Shown here: positions 1 through 9,044 of the stretch, one piece after another | How positions within the stretch are numbered: the stretch's first letter is position 1 | How the letters are laid out: every line of letters starts with the position of its first letter | Assembly (NCBI RefSeq): GCF_021729145.1 | Contig: NZ_JAJSLW010000007.1 | Location: forward strand, 75,067 to 139,066 | DNA length: 64,000 bases | Reading direction: 5' to 3' | From: Membranihabitans maritimus | GTDB lineage: Bacteria > Bacteroidota > Bacteroidia > Chitinophagales > Saprospiraceae | Notes under the pieces: generated by a model | What the model saw: the letters and a program-made list of their open reading frames with translations, nothing else | What the model was told of the DNA's origin: nothing | Databases searched by the model: none | Position numbers and translations under genes: made by a program

Positions 1-647
1 AATAATGGCCAACCGCCATTCTCTTTTAAAAATGTCCTAATCTCTTCCCGATCAGCAGTCTCTACATCAGGACTATTTAAGTCTTTGTACGATATTTCCT
101 TATCGGCTAAAATCACCACCTGATCAATTGCCCGTTTCAACCCTCTATTAATTTCAACTACCTCACCACTTACGGGAGAAACAAAAAAAACATCGGGATG
201 CTTTTTATCGAAAAACAAAGCCTGACCAGCCAAAACTTCATCCCCTTCTTCAACCACCAATTTGGGAATTGGGGCAATATTGTTAAAATTAAAGGGCTGA
301 ACAGCATATCTACTGGTAAAAACATCTTCTATTTCTTGATGACTTTCACCTTTTAGTTTGATATCTGTGCCCTTCTTTAATACATGAATATTGGCACCTG
401 TACCTTCCTCATCGGACGTCGACCCTATGTCAACACCGGTTTTTACAGAAAGTACCTGAACCATACTGTTCCCAACTACAGCAACAGCACCGAGGACCAA
501 TACTCCCAAAATAAGTATCACACCAATAGTTACCATATTGCCTTCACCACCGGATTGCCCAAAAGCAAGACCCGTACTTAACACAATAAAAAATAATGTC
601 CGAAAAATAAAAGGTAAAAACTTACTGGAAGCGGATAAAACCTTCAT
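1..647 (-). CDS. nqrA: Na+-translocating NADH:quinone reductase subunit A, 5' part, with N-terminal membrane extension
   Basis: The gene runs off the left edge of the window; 215 codons are visible. From about residue 87 the protein matches the NqrA N-terminus: a KKGTDIKLKG stretch, a lipoyl/biotinyl-like segment (VEEGDEVLAGQALFFDKK), then VSPVSGEVVEINRG and KRAIDQVVILADKE. NqrA is the peripheral subunit of the six-subunit Na+-pumping NADH dehydrogenase. Unusually, about 86 residues precede this: a signal-peptide-like hydrophobic stretch (about 10-30, ending GLAFG-QS) and a second membrane helix (about 38-60). Known NqrA proteins are soluble without such helices, so this copy is probably membrane-anchored. 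The ATG at 647 is chosen because it begins the signal-like segment. The other nqr genes would lie outside the window. Confidence in the family is high; the function of the extension is inferred. Confidence 0.9.
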   Translation of the reverse strand, partial: MKVLSASSKFLPFIFRTLFFIVLSTGLAFGQSGGEGNMVTIGVILILGVLVLGAVAVVGNSMVQVLSVKTGVDIGSTSDEEGTGANIHVLKKGTDIKLKGESHQEIEDVFTSRYAVQPFNFNNIAPIPKLVVEEGDEVLAGQALFFDKKHPDVFFVSPVSGEVVEINRGLKRAIDQVVILADKEISYKDLNSPDVETADREEIRTFLKENGGWPL

Positions 648-681
648 GATCAATAATATAATATCATTAACAATTATTCTG

Positions 682-689
682 CAAATATA
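682..689 (-). promoter_or_regulatory. Candidate -7 promoter element of nqrA
   Basis: The minus strand reads TATATTTG, an exact match to the Bacteroidota -7 consensus TAnnTTTG, 35 nt upstream of the nqrA ATG. I see no clear -33 TTG at the expected spacing, so this rests on one element. Confidence 0.4.
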
Positions 690-840
690 TGAATGATTAT
701 AAATATGAAGCTAATCAATCAATACCGGATTAAATTTTAGATTTATTCTAAATAATCCTCTACAGAATATCTTCAAATTCGATGCGCGAAGGTAAAAATT
801 AACTTTTCAATTAACAATATAAAATGAGGGTATTTTACAA

Positions 841-3210
841 TTATTCGACCACTTTAATAGTAAAATTTACTGAAGATATAGGTGGCTCCGTATTTGCCAA
901 CACATCTACGGTAACTTCCTGAACCCCCAGGTCTTGCTCCGTGCTATCGTAGATAACTTCCAATGTACCTGATGCACCAGGATCAACAGGTGTTCTGGGC
1001 CAATTTAGTGTAGAACAATCACATCCGCTAGCCACTTCAATTACCAAAGGAGCTGTTCCTGTATTTTTAAAACTTATTTCCGATGTTTTCTTTGATCCCT
1101 TTTTTAATTCACCAAAATCATAATCATTTTGTCCAAATTCTACTTTGGGCATTCCGGAAGCATCACTGCTGCCTTCCCCTGTATTTGTATCTTCTCTTTT
1201 CCGGACCTTTTTCTTTTCTGATTGAACGGGGATACTGGTAGGTCCCTCTATTATCGTAAACTCTGTTCTCCTATTTAGTAAATGTTCTTCTTCTGAGCAA
1301 TCAACACCATTAGAACAGTGATTGAGCAATCGATTTTCTCCATATCCAACAGCCTGCACTCTATTTTCATCAATGCCCCTTTCGACCAGGTATCTTTTAG
1401 CTGAATTTGCTCTTCGCTGAGAAAGATCCATATTGTAAGGATCATTACCCCTGCTATCCGTGTGCGATGAGAGCTCTATTACCATTGTAGGATAATCAGT
1501 CAATAAATTATACAAAAAGTCAAGATCTTGTTCTGCCTCCATTTTGATTCGATCATCATCAAAGTCGTAATAAATATTATTAAGTCGGATTGGCTCATTT
1601 TTAGAAATAACTTCTGGCTCTTCTTCTACAGGTAATTTGTCTAATCGAAATACACCTTTAAAATCCTTAGACTCTGTCACCCCAACTGTATTAAACCCTA
1701 CGGTATCAGAAATATACCCTTCTCTGGAAACCAGAACCTGATATGCTTTATCCGCATCAATTGAAAAGGTAAAATCATTACCTTCAGGATTGTATTGCAC
1801 ATCGGGAGAGCCCCATTCATTTTCCACAACGGGAAAAACTGAAATACTAGCCTCATTCAAGGGTGTCTCCCCATCAAATACCGTCGCCAACAATCGTACA
1901 ATTATTTCCTTATTATCCAATTTATAAATATCATCACAGCAAGTAGAGCTTTGAATTGACCTCGTTCCCTGTCGATTAGATACCAAATAGGCATTCATTT
2001 CCTCTGTGGGTGGGTAATAATAGGTTTCATCAAGAGTAGAATTAACTCCCTTACCAATGTTTTCCACCCGGGTCCAGGAATCCCCTGTCCACAAGGCGCT
2101 AATAATATCAAATCCTCCCATGCTCGGATGTCCATCCGAACTAAAATACAATGTATTACTTAGAAAAATGGGACTAATTTCATTCCCCGGTGTATTTATT
2201 TCAGCACCTAATGGGATTGTATTTCCTGCCTCATTTGGAGCATTAAGAGGGGCGTAAAAAATATCAAACCCTCCAAGACTACTTCCACCGTCATAAGCAA
2301 AAAATAAGACTTCCCGACCTGAAAGATTTCCAACTGATGGATTTTTCACAATTCCATTAGTTGGCAACCCTTCCACTTTCTGAGGTGAAGACCACCCTCG
2401 CCCACTTCCCTGGCTATAATAAATCGCACCAGATTCTATCTTTGAACCAGACAATGTAAAATAGGTAAAATACATACGTCTCCCATCTGGTGTTACAAAT
2501 ACATTACCTATATGACCTCTATCTCCACGCAATACTCCTTCTACCGGTTGTGCTCTTCTGGTAAATTCACCATCGGAATTCATTTGAGCACTAAATACTT
2601 TGGATTGTCTATTCACATCTTCTCCTTCCTGAAGCAACTTATTTTCACCAAACGAAGTAAAAAACAAATTCCCTCCGGATACAGGGATGGGAGTCCCCTC
2701 TGAATTTCGGGTATTTATTCTAGTGCCTAGATTTACAACCTCAATATTTTCAGGACTTTTCAACCTTTCCGCCATATTTATACCTTGCAGCTCTACATCG
2801 GCTACTCGGGTAATTGAATCACTATACATTCCTTCCTGAATTTCCTGGAATACTATTGCAGATTCATTATATTTTCCATTTGATTTTAATACTTTACCAT
2901 AATTCAACCTGGCAAGCGGATAATCGCCTTCAGCATCCTTATCCAATAAACGAGCATACCAACGCTCTGCTCGCTTATAATCCCGAATTTTATAGTATAA
3001 TTCTGCAATTCGAGACATATATTTCACATTCCGCTCTTCACGATATACTTCATTATACCATTCCAATGCATTGTAATAATCATTTTTAAAATAAGCAGAA
3101 TCTGCTGCTTCGATCTTAAATCGCAAAGGGATTTCAGAAAGGGGTTGGCTGATCAAATAACCACTTTGCAGTAAGATAAAAGATAATATAATATACCGTA
3201 AATACTTCAT
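841..3210 (-). CDS. PorE-like OmpA-family protein (TPR, beta-propeller, OmpA) with C-terminal DUF1573 domain
   Basis: A 789-residue exported protein, here started at the ATG at 3210 (a TTG six bases upstream is also in frame). Order of parts: signal peptide 1-21; TPR-like helices about 31-128; PD40/WD40-like propeller about 163-430 with repeated phrases such as SSDGHPSMGGFDI; a carboxypeptidase-regulatory-like beta domain about 436-528; OmpA C-terminal domain about 543-656 with the peptidoglycan-binding signature HTDSRG...LSQRRA; a charged linker; and a DUF1573 domain about 689-789 (DFGELKKG, FKNTGTAPLVI, CDCSTLNWP). The first four parts are the architecture of PorE, the T9SS subunit proposed to tie the secretion complex to peptidoglycan. 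The DUF1573 tail is not part of that architecture. It lies 9 nt after the PorP/SprF gene, so the two are surely co-transcribed. Confidence 0.88.
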   Translation of the reverse strand: MKYLRYIILSFILLQSGYLISQPLSEIPLRFKIEAADSAYFKNDYYNALEWYNEVYREERNVKYMSRIAELYYKIRDYKRAERWYARLLDKDAEGDYPLARLNYGKVLKSNGKYNESAIVFQEIQEGMYSDSITRVADVELQGINMAERLKSPENIEVVNLGTRINTRNSEGTPIPVSGGNLFFTSFGENKLLQEGEDVNRQSKVFSAQMNSDGEFTRRAQPVEGVLRGDRGHIGNVFVTPDGRRMYFTYFTLSGSKIESGAIYYSQGSGRGWSSPQKVEGLPTNGIVKNPSVGNLSGREVLFFAYDGGSSLGGFDIFYAPLNAPNEAGNTIPLGAEINTPGNEISPIFLSNTLYFSSDGHPSMGGFDIISALWTGDSWTRVENIGKGVNSTLDETYYYPPTEEMNAYLVSNRQGTRSIQSSTCCDDIYKLDNKEIIVRLLATVFDGETPLNEASISVFPVVENEWGSPDVQYNPEGNDFTFSIDADKAYQVLVSREGYISDTVGFNTVGVTESKDFKGVFRLDKLPVEEEPEVISKNEPIRLNNIYYDFDDDRIKMEAEQDLDFLYNLLTDYPTMVIELSSHTDSRGNDPYNMDLSQRRANSAKRYLVERGIDENRVQAVGYGENRLLNHCSNGVDCSEEEHLLNRRTEFTIIEGPTSIPVQSEKKKVRKREDTNTGEGSSDASGMPKVEFGQNDYDFGELKKGSKKTSEISFKNTGTAPLVIEVASGCDCSTLNWPRTPVDPGASGTLEVIYDSTEQDLGVQEVTVDVLANTEPPISSVNFTIKVVE

Positions 3211-3219
3211 ATTCAATAA

Positions 3220-4215
3220 TTAGAATGCCGGACACAAAATAACTTCTTTAACCTTTGGACGTTTGAAGATTTTGCCAATATACCTTACGCCAATTTCAAA
3301 ACTTTGAGCTGGACTCAAAGGCGATGTACTGAGGTCATATCCTACTCCTACCCGAAGTGATTTGTACTCTAATCCCGCCAGCACCTGAACTGCATCACCT
3401 ACTCTATAACCCAATCCTCCCATCAGTCGAAAATCACTATCCTGTGCAAGACGATACCCCAACTGTGCCTGGCCATACCCCAAAAACAATCCCGTACGCA
3501 AATGAGCTACCACCGCCGGTTCTATCGTCATTTGATCATTGATTGAAAAAACGCCATTCCCATGGATATTAAATTGCATTCCCTCTTCACCACTACCAGA
3601 ATTTGTCAATTGATACTCAATCGGCAAAAGATGCTTTGCAGCAATTCCAAATCGAAATTGATCGGTTTCATTGATATTTGATGTAAACATTAAGCCTGCA
3701 CCAAGTTCCGTACCTCCCGAGGATTCCATTTTCAGATCTTGTTGGCCCTGCCCCTGATCTTCAAAGATATATTCATTTATATCACCAATTTTCATGCTTT
3801 GAGATCCACCGTTAAGTGCAACGGTAAAAACATTTCTTCTCTTTTTGTCCAAAGCAAGGTGGTATGATATAAAACCATTAAATCCTGTAGTCGTCAGTTT
3901 GCCTATTCCCGCCTGATCCTGAAAAAAATTAACCCCTACCCCTATCCAGTCTTCTTTTTTCAGTCCAATGGCCAAAGGGGCATCTATAGATAAAGATGGA
4001 GTAGTAAACTGGTTAGGCAAAATGTTAGACCATTGATCTCTATAAATAGCAGTCACTCTAAAACTGCCACTATAAGCCCCGGTATTAGCAGGATTCAACA
4101 CCAATGGCTGAAGATCATATCGGGTAAAATGTAAATCCTGAGCCGTAAGTTTAATTTGACTTAACAAGAAAAACAAAAAAAATATTGGTAGAAATATACG
4201 CAGCATATAATTCAT
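3220..4215 (-). CDS. PorP/SprF-family type IX secretion membrane protein
   Basis: A 331-residue outer-membrane beta-barrel protein with a signal peptide (about 1-25, ending KLTAQ). The mature start, DLHFTRYDLQPLVLNPANTG, is the hallmark of the PorP/SprF family: residues announcing 'film of barrel' followed by NPA and a glycine-rich strand. Alternating short strands with GLGYRVGDAVQVLAGLEY and FEIGVRYIG near the C-terminus fit a barrel. PorP/SprF proteins work with T9SS; many paralogues are paired with OmpA/PorE-like proteins and with type B sorted cargo or gliding adhesins. Here it is the first gene of a two-gene operon with the PorE-like gene. Whether this pair is the core PorP/PorE or a cargo-specific paralogue cannot be decided here. 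Confidence 0.9.
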   Translation of the reverse strand: MNYMLRIFLPIFFLFFLLSQIKLTAQDLHFTRYDLQPLVLNPANTGAYSGSFRVTAIYRDQWSNILPNQFTTPSLSIDAPLAIGLKKEDWIGVGVNFFQDQAGIGKLTTTGFNGFISYHLALDKKRRNVFTVALNGGSQSMKIGDINEYIFEDQGQGQQDLKMESSGGTELGAGLMFTSNINETDQFRFGIAAKHLLPIEYQLTNSGSGEEGMQFNIHGNGVFSINDQMTIEPAVVAHLRTGLFLGYGQAQLGYRLAQDSDFRLMGGLGYRVGDAVQVLAGLEYKSLRVGVGYDLSTSPLSPAQSFEIGVRYIGKIFKRPKVKEVILCPAF

Positions 4216-4577
4216 TATTACTTAATATTTCAAATATAGCACATTACAGATTTTTTCTAATCTGAATTACCATAAAATTCCACGTTTTAACGCCATACCT
4301 AACTTATCGTGCAGACAATCAACTATTAAGGATTTGACGCTACATACTTAATGCAGACAAAATAATATAAAAAACATTGAATCCGTGATTTTATTAAAAA
4401 TTTTGTCGGAATAACGTACTTATTCATTCTCAATTATAATCATGTAGTTTCTTCAGGGAAATGACCGGCATTTTGGTACTAGATATCGAATTATAATTAC
4501 TAAATCCGTTAAAATCGAATTATCAAAATTTTCCCATACTTTAGGAGAAATTATTTTTATCATCAGGAAAAAATTTT
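4216..4577. other. Divergent intergenic region between porP and the EEP gene
   Basis: 362 bp without a credible gene. It holds the porP promoter described separately and a 10-bp direct repeat ATCGAATTAT at 4485-4494 and 4514-4523 (29 nt apart start to start), 55-90 nt upstream of the plus-strand gene. The repeat could be a protein site for the EEP gene, but it is short and AT-rich. No clear plus-strand promoter was found. Confidence 0.4.
4231..4264 (-). promoter_or_regulatory. Candidate promoter of the porP-porE-like operon
   Basis: On the minus strand TATATTTG (4231-4238) matches the Bacteroidota -7 consensus. A TTA lies 19 nt further upstream at 4258-4260 as a partial -33 element. A 6-bp inverted repeat CAGATT/AATCTG (4247-4252 and 4259-4264) overlaps the -33 region and could be a regulator site. 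The start codon is 16 nt downstream of the -7 element. Confidence 0.5.
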
Positions 4578-5618
4578 ATGGCTACTACCTGGATTGTCTT
4601 GTCTATACTTTTGGTAATAAGTTTACTAATCCCTTTGATCCGAAGTCAATACTGGATTGTAAAAGCGCTGGAATACCCTATGTTGCAACAATTAGGTATT
4701 ACGGTTTTTTTACTGGTAACCGGACTTGTTATTTTCCAAAATCCGCCTCTAATCATCATTATATTATTGATATTGCTGATCGTTGGTTTTATTTATCAAA
4801 TCTATAAAATACTACCTTACACGTCCGCATTCCACCCGGAAATGAAAAGCAATACCGAGAATACCGGATCAATACCCATCTCTATATATGTAAGTAATGT
4901 TTATCAATATAATACACAGTATCAAAAGACATTGGACCAGATTAGAAAATACAAACCTGACTTTATTGTTCTTCTAGAAACCAATAAAAAATGGGCTGAC
5001 CAACTCAATTCGCTTAGGTCTGAATATTATTCAATAGAACAACCACAGGAAAATACTTATGGAATGTTATTTTATTCAAAATATAAAATTGAAGAACAAG
5101 ATGTCCATTTTCTTATTAAAAACGATATTCCCTCCATTGAAGCAATCATCCATCTGGGCAACGAAAAGAAAATTAAATTTTGGATAATCCACCCAGAACC
5201 TCCATTCCCGGGAGAAAGTGATGATACCGAGAAGAAAGACAAGGAATTAATTCAAGTGGCAGGAAAAATAAGAAATGAGAATTTACCGGCCATTGTAGCC
5301 GGGGACCTCAATGATGTAGCCTGGAGCAAAACAACCTTGTTATTCAAAAAATTATCAAATATGATTGATCCCAGAATCGGCAGAGGTTTTTACAATACCT
5401 TCCACGCTAAAAATCCATTTATACGTTTTCCACTAGACCATATTTTTTTCTCAACTGAATTCAAATTAGTTAAGTTGGAAAGAGGAACCAATACCGGTTC
5501 GGATCATTTCCCCCTATTCATACAGACCTCATTCAATGGCCTTCATAAGAATGATCAACATTCAGAAGATATCCTGGAAGAAGATAAAGCCGAAATCCAG
5601 GAAATCATGCAAAAATGA
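4578..5618 (+). CDS. Membrane-anchored endonuclease/exonuclease/phosphatase (EEP) family protein
   Basis: 346 residues. The first 80 residues hold three hydrophobic helices (about 4-20, 38-53, 56-76), after which an EEP catalytic domain follows (about 95-325). Visible catalytic elements of the fold: the metal-binding Glu in VLLETN, the GDLND motif (Asp/Asn), and the terminal Asp-His in LDHIFF and GSDHFPL. Members act on phosphodiesters or phosphate monoesters of nucleic acids or lipids; the membrane anchor with this domain is frequent in Bacteroidota, but the substrate is unknown. It is convergent with murQ, with only 4 nt between stop codons. ATG chosen as the first start before the first helix. 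Confidence 0.85.
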   Translation: MATTWIVLSILLVISLLIPLIRSQYWIVKALEYPMLQQLGITVFLLVTGLVIFQNPPLIIIILLILLIVGFIYQIYKILPYTSAFHPEMKSNTENTGSIPISIYVSNVYQYNTQYQKTLDQIRKYKPDFIVLLETNKKWADQLNSLRSEYYSIEQPQENTYGMLFYSKYKIEEQDVHFLIKNDIPSIEAIIHLGNEKKIKFWIIHPEPPFPGESDDTEKKDKELIQVAGKIRNENLPAIVAGDLNDVAWSKTTLLFKKLSNMIDPRIGRGFYNTFHAKNPFIRFPLDHIFFSTEFKLVKLERGTNTGSDHFPLFIQTSFNGLHKNDQHSEDILEEDKAEIQEIMQK

Positions 5619-5622
5619 CCAT

Positions 5623-6423
5623 CTATTTTGAATCAATTGCCTTTCGCACACTTCCATGGGTAAGAAGTAACTGTTTGGAAGCATCATAATCCAACCCTGT
5701 TTCATTTTGGATCATACGAACTCCTCTGTCAACTAATTTTGAGTTACTCAATTGCATATCTACCATTTTATTCCCTTGTACCCTTCCCATTCCAATCATT
5801 GCGGAAGTAGAAATCATATTCAAGACCAATTTCTGTGCAGTTCCAGATTTCATACGCGTACTCCCCGTTACTACTTCCGGTCCGACAACCACTTCAATCG
5901 GGAAATCAGCGTTCTCAGCTAATGGACTTCCGGTGTTACAAGTTATGCAACCAGTTAAAATATTATTTTCTCTACAATTTCTGAGACCTCCAATTACATA
6001 CGGAGTAGTCCCGCTTGCGGCTATCCCAATGACTACATCACGTTCGTCAACTTGGTGATCTTTCAAATCTTTCCAGGCCTGAGACGTATCGTCTTCCGCA
6101 CTCTCCACAGACTTACGAATTGCAATTTCTCCTCCTGCCATAATTCCAATGACAAGATCCTCGGGCACACCATAAGTAGGTGGACACTCTGAAGCATCTA
6201 ATACACCAAGCCTTCCTGACGTTCCTGCCCCGATATAAAATAATCTTCCACCACTTTTCATCTTTTCAATTATCGCTTCAATCAAAGGTTCAATCTTATC
6301 CAAAACTGCTTCAACTGCCAAGGGCACTCTCTGATCTTCTTTATTAATAATAGAGATAACCTCTCTTACTGATTTCTTTTCAAGATCATTATATTCCGAT
6401 GATCGCTCTGTAATTTTTTCCAT
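5623..6423 (-). CDS. murQ: N-acetylmuramic acid 6-phosphate etherase
   Basis: MurQ cleaves the lactyl ether of MurNAc-6-phosphate to give GlcNAc-6-phosphate and D-lactate in cell-wall recycling. The 266-residue product starts MEKITERS; an in-frame ATG 13 codons upstream exists but would add an atypical leader. Family motifs seen: TERSSEYNDLEKKSV at the N-terminus, the sugar isomerase (SIS) core RLFYIGAGTSGRLGVLDASE, GIAASGTTPYV, and TGSTRMKSGTAQKL. Length fits the family (about 270-300). No MurNAc kinase or PTS gene is adjacent. The gene is separated from the upstream SulP gene by a strong terminator, so it is transcribed on its own. Confidence 0.95.
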   Translation of the reverse strand: MEKITERSSEYNDLEKKSVREVISIINKEDQRVPLAVEAVLDKIEPLIEAIIEKMKSGGRLFYIGAGTSGRLGVLDASECPPTYGVPEDLVIGIMAGGEIAIRKSVESAEDDTSQAWKDLKDHQVDERDVVIGIAASGTTPYVIGGLRNCRENNILTGCITCNTGSPLAENADFPIEVVVGPEVVTGSTRMKSGTAQKLVLNMISTSAMIGMGRVQGNKMVDMQLSNSKLVDRGVRMIQNETGLDYDASKQLLLTHGSVRKAIDSK

Positions 6424-6461
6424 GTTAAATTGGTGAATATTAATAATCCTCAAAAATAGCA

Positions 6462-6491
6462 TAAAAAAAAGAGGAGACTAACATCTCCTCT
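6462..6491 (-). terminator. Rho-independent terminator of the SulP gene
   Basis: On the minus strand an 8-bp perfect stem AGAGGAGA/TCTCCTCT (6484-6491 and 6470-6477) with a 6-nt loop is followed directly by a run of eight T. It sits 38 nt after the SulP stop codon and before the murQ start, so it ends the SulP transcript. Confidence 0.88.
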
Positions 6492-6528
6492 CTCTATTCT
6501 ATATAATTAAATATAGAAACCATGAAAC

Positions 6529-8217
6529 CTATCCTTCTACTAATATTCCATTTTCCTTTTTCATTTCATTCTTAATGTCCATGATACAATCATCAAAGTC
6601 ATCATACACATGTTCTTCTTCTATCAAGCTCGGCATAAAGTCAATTTTTCTCAATTGAGCTTCAGTCCTTTCATTAAGTCCGGTAATAAATATTTTCGCT
6701 CCTTGTTTTTTAAGGTCCTCTATGATATCCTCCAGGGCATATAATCCTGACTGGTCGACAAACGGGACCCTTTCAAACCTAAAAACGAAATAATCAATAC
6801 CTTCGACATCTCCCATAAAATTCTTCATTGAAGAACTAAACCCAAAAAATATGGGACCATACAAATGCTTGATATAAACCTTTTTTAGAAAATCAGTGGT
6901 AAGTTCTTTTTCATCCTCCCACTTTAATCCATTGTTATTTTCATTTTGATAATCGTCAAGATTTTTGACGGTTGTATGTTCTTCCGACATCTCACTCATT
7001 TTCTTCATAAACAAGAATGTCGCCAATACCATACCGATACCTACTGCCTGTAAAAGGTCAACAAATACCGTAGCAACTAGTACAATTAACATAATTATAG
7101 AGTCTGATTTTGGTACGCTTCTTATATGTCTGAAGCCTTTGTAATCAATTATTCCAATTCCAACTGTAATCAATATTCCCGCAAGTACTGAAAGAGGAAT
7201 TTCGGAAGCTAAAGTTCCCAATCCCAACAATACGACTAATAAAAATAATCCGTGAACCATTCCGGATATTCTGGTTTTACCTCCTGCATTAATGTTTACC
7301 ACTGTTCTCATTGTGGCACCTGCACCAGGAATTCCACCAAAAATAGAAGAAACCATATTACCTATTCCCTGTCCGACCAATTCCTTATCAGAATTGTGTC
7401 TGGTCTTAGTCAAATTGTCGGCTACCACGGAAGTCAGCAAACTATCTATGGCACCTAGTGCTGCCAATGTTATTGCAGGCATAAGGACCGTAGGAATATC
7501 TCCCAGTCCAAAATTCAAAAATGAGGAAATTTTCAATTCAGGCAATCCTCTTGGTATATCACCAATTTTAGGTACTTCCCATCCTAATAAAAGAGTAACC
7601 ACCGGCATTATAATAATTGCTACAAGTGTTGATGGTATAGCTTTTGTAATTTTAGGAAATAAATATATAACTCCGATTGTCAACGTTGCTATTATGACTG
7701 AAAACCAATTTATATCAGTCAGAGCAGTTCCAATGTTAAGGATTATGTCAGTAATCTTTTTGGGAGAAGCTTTGCCAAAGAAAGGAAAAATTTGCAAAAT
7801 TATTATAATAACACCAATCCCAGACATAAAACCAGATACCACAGGATAAGGAATAAATTTTATGTACTGACCTACCTTCAACACACCCAAAACAATCTGG
7901 ATTGCCCCGGCCAGTAAAAATGTTAACAAAATTACACCGATTGCATTTTCCAATCCTCCGTACTCGCTTACTGCTGTAGCAATTAGCACCGCAGAAACAA
8001 CAGTCATCGGACCAGTCGGACCCGACACCTGCGTACTTGTTCCACCAAACATTGCTGCCAGGAATCCCAAAATTATAGCACCGTACAATCCGGCTTCAGC
8101 GCCCATACCTGATTGAACACCGAAGGCAAGTGCTAAAGGTAATGCAACCACTCCAGCGGTAATTCCACCAAATAAGTCGTCTTTTATATATTTAAAATTG
8201 AATTTAAAAAGGTTCAT
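6529..8217 (-). CDS. SulP-family anion transporter with STAS domain (first of two)
   Basis: 562 residues. The N-terminal about 420 residues are very hydrophobic and contain the SulP signature region (GGITAGVVALPLALAFG) and VSGPTGPM, an anion-site motif of the family; the C-terminal about 446-545 is a STAS domain (FRFERVPFVDQSGLYALEDI). SLC26/SulP members move sulfate, bicarbonate or other anions across the inner membrane. There are no sulfate-assimilation or carbonic-anhydrase genes adjacent, so the substrate stays open. A paralogue is encoded at 13913-15442. A terminator follows at 6462-6491. A 6-bp hairpin (AGTCTA/TAGACT, 8254-8270) lies in the presumptive leader, 37 nt upstream of the ATG. 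Confidence 0.93.
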   Translation of the reverse strand: MNLFKFNFKYIKDDLFGGITAGVVALPLALAFGVQSGMGAEAGLYGAIILGFLAAMFGGTSTQVSGPTGPMTVVSAVLIATAVSEYGGLENAIGVILLTFLLAGAIQIVLGVLKVGQYIKFIPYPVVSGFMSGIGVIIIILQIFPFFGKASPKKITDIILNIGTALTDINWFSVIIATLTIGVIYLFPKITKAIPSTLVAIIIMPVVTLLLGWEVPKIGDIPRGLPELKISSFLNFGLGDIPTVLMPAITLAALGAIDSLLTSVVADNLTKTRHNSDKELVGQGIGNMVSSIFGGIPGAGATMRTVVNINAGGKTRISGMVHGLFLLVVLLGLGTLASEIPLSVLAGILITVGIGIIDYKGFRHIRSVPKSDSIIMLIVLVATVFVDLLQAVGIGMVLATFLFMKKMSEMSEEHTTVKNLDDYQNENNNGLKWEDEKELTTDFLKKVYIKHLYGPIFFGFSSSMKNFMGDVEGIDYFVFRFERVPFVDQSGLYALEDIIEDLKKQGAKIFITGLNERTEAQLRKIDFMPSLIEEEHVYDDFDDCIMDIKNEMKKENGILVEG

Positions 8218-8451
8218 AGTTTCCGTTTATGAATATTGATTAATTAAAATTTCAGTCTATTTCGTAGACTAATAATTGATCACGTAAACAACAACTTCTT
8301 GAATATGAAGTCATTGATGTTAGTTAATTAAATAAATTTTGTAAACTTAGTTTAAAATGTGATTGTACGCAGAAAGGCATATCCTACATATACTTGTTGC
8401 ATGATGAACCCAGCAGATTTCACTAAAACAAATATTGATTTGTATTCTGCG

Positions 8452-8796
8452 TTATGAACCTAGAAATTCGGGTGGTGGTAAAATAACCTTTGAAATGTAT
8501 TTGCATTCAGAATCTAAAATATCTAATCCAATATGTGAATTGGAATACCCTAGATCTATTTCCAAATAATTATACAGGAATTCATCTTTTGATTCCTCTT
8601 CTGCCCCTAATAATAGATTGGCAAGACTGGTTTCCTTTACTTCTTCTTCCATGCCAGCAAGTACAACTGAAGAATTTAGATATGAAGAACTGTCACTGTC
8701 AAACGTTAAATAAAAAAATGTACATGCCTGCACAACCATTACTAGCGTAAGGGTTACCGTAATCAGGACATTAAAAGAATGTATCTTGTTGTACAT
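8452..8796 (-). CDS. Small hypothetical protein with N-terminal membrane helix
   Basis: 114 residues that I do not recognise. A single hydrophobic segment at about 10-30 (ending VVQACTFFYLTF) could be an anchor or an uncleaved signal; the rest is acidic and polar (EEEVKET, GAEEESKDEF) and ends in PPPEFLGS. The gene has an exact TAnnTTTG -7 element upstream (8820-8827). It lies 234 nt upstream of the SulP gene on the same strand but with that gap a joint operon is uncertain. Coding is supported by the consistent membrane-then-acidic layout and the promoter; no function is proposed. Confidence 0.6.
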   Translation of the reverse strand: MYNKIHSFNVLITVTLTLVMVVQACTFFYLTFDSDSSSYLNSSVVLAGMEEEVKETSLANLLLGAEEESKDEFLYNYLEIDLGYSNSHIGLDILDSECKYISKVILPPPEFLGS

Positions 8797-8819
8797 ATAT
8801 TTTATAATAAGAGCATCTG

Positions 8820-8827
8820 CAAATATA
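8820..8827 (-). promoter_or_regulatory. Candidate -7 element for the 114-residue protein gene
   Basis: Minus strand TATATTTG, exact match to TAnnTTTG, 23 nt upstream of the ATG at 8796. No convincing -33 TTG at 18-20 nt spacing. Confidence 0.4.
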
Positions 8828-9016
8828 CAAATATTGAAAACTATCTTCTATAGTTTTTAATCCTTTTCAAGATTATTAACATAAAGAACCATTGGAAGTC
8901 ATTCTCTATGCAAAAGTCTTTACGTCTCATAAACACGTAACAAAGAGGTTTGTTCTAAAAATGCTATCAAACTCATACAATTTTCTGTAACTGCTACTTC
9001 TTCATCTCAAAAATAA

Positions 9017-9044
9017 AAAATTCCCACTCCACAGTGGGAATTTT
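9017..9044 (-). terminator. Strong intrinsic terminator downstream of the zinc-ribbon gene
   Basis: Perfect 12-bp stem AAAATTCCCACT/AGTGGGAATTTT (9017-9028 and 9033-9044) with a 4-nt loop. On the minus strand the stem is continued by a T-rich run (TTATTTTTG), as expected for termination of the gene at 9290-9655, about 245 nt upstream of it. The symmetric A/T ends could let it work in both directions, but no plus-strand gene precedes it. Confidence 0.8.

Noticed and set aside
7292-7849. 185-codon plus-strand ORF
   Set aside because: Lies wholly antisense to the first SulP gene; its residues are the shadow of hydrophobic codons and it has no promoter or family features.
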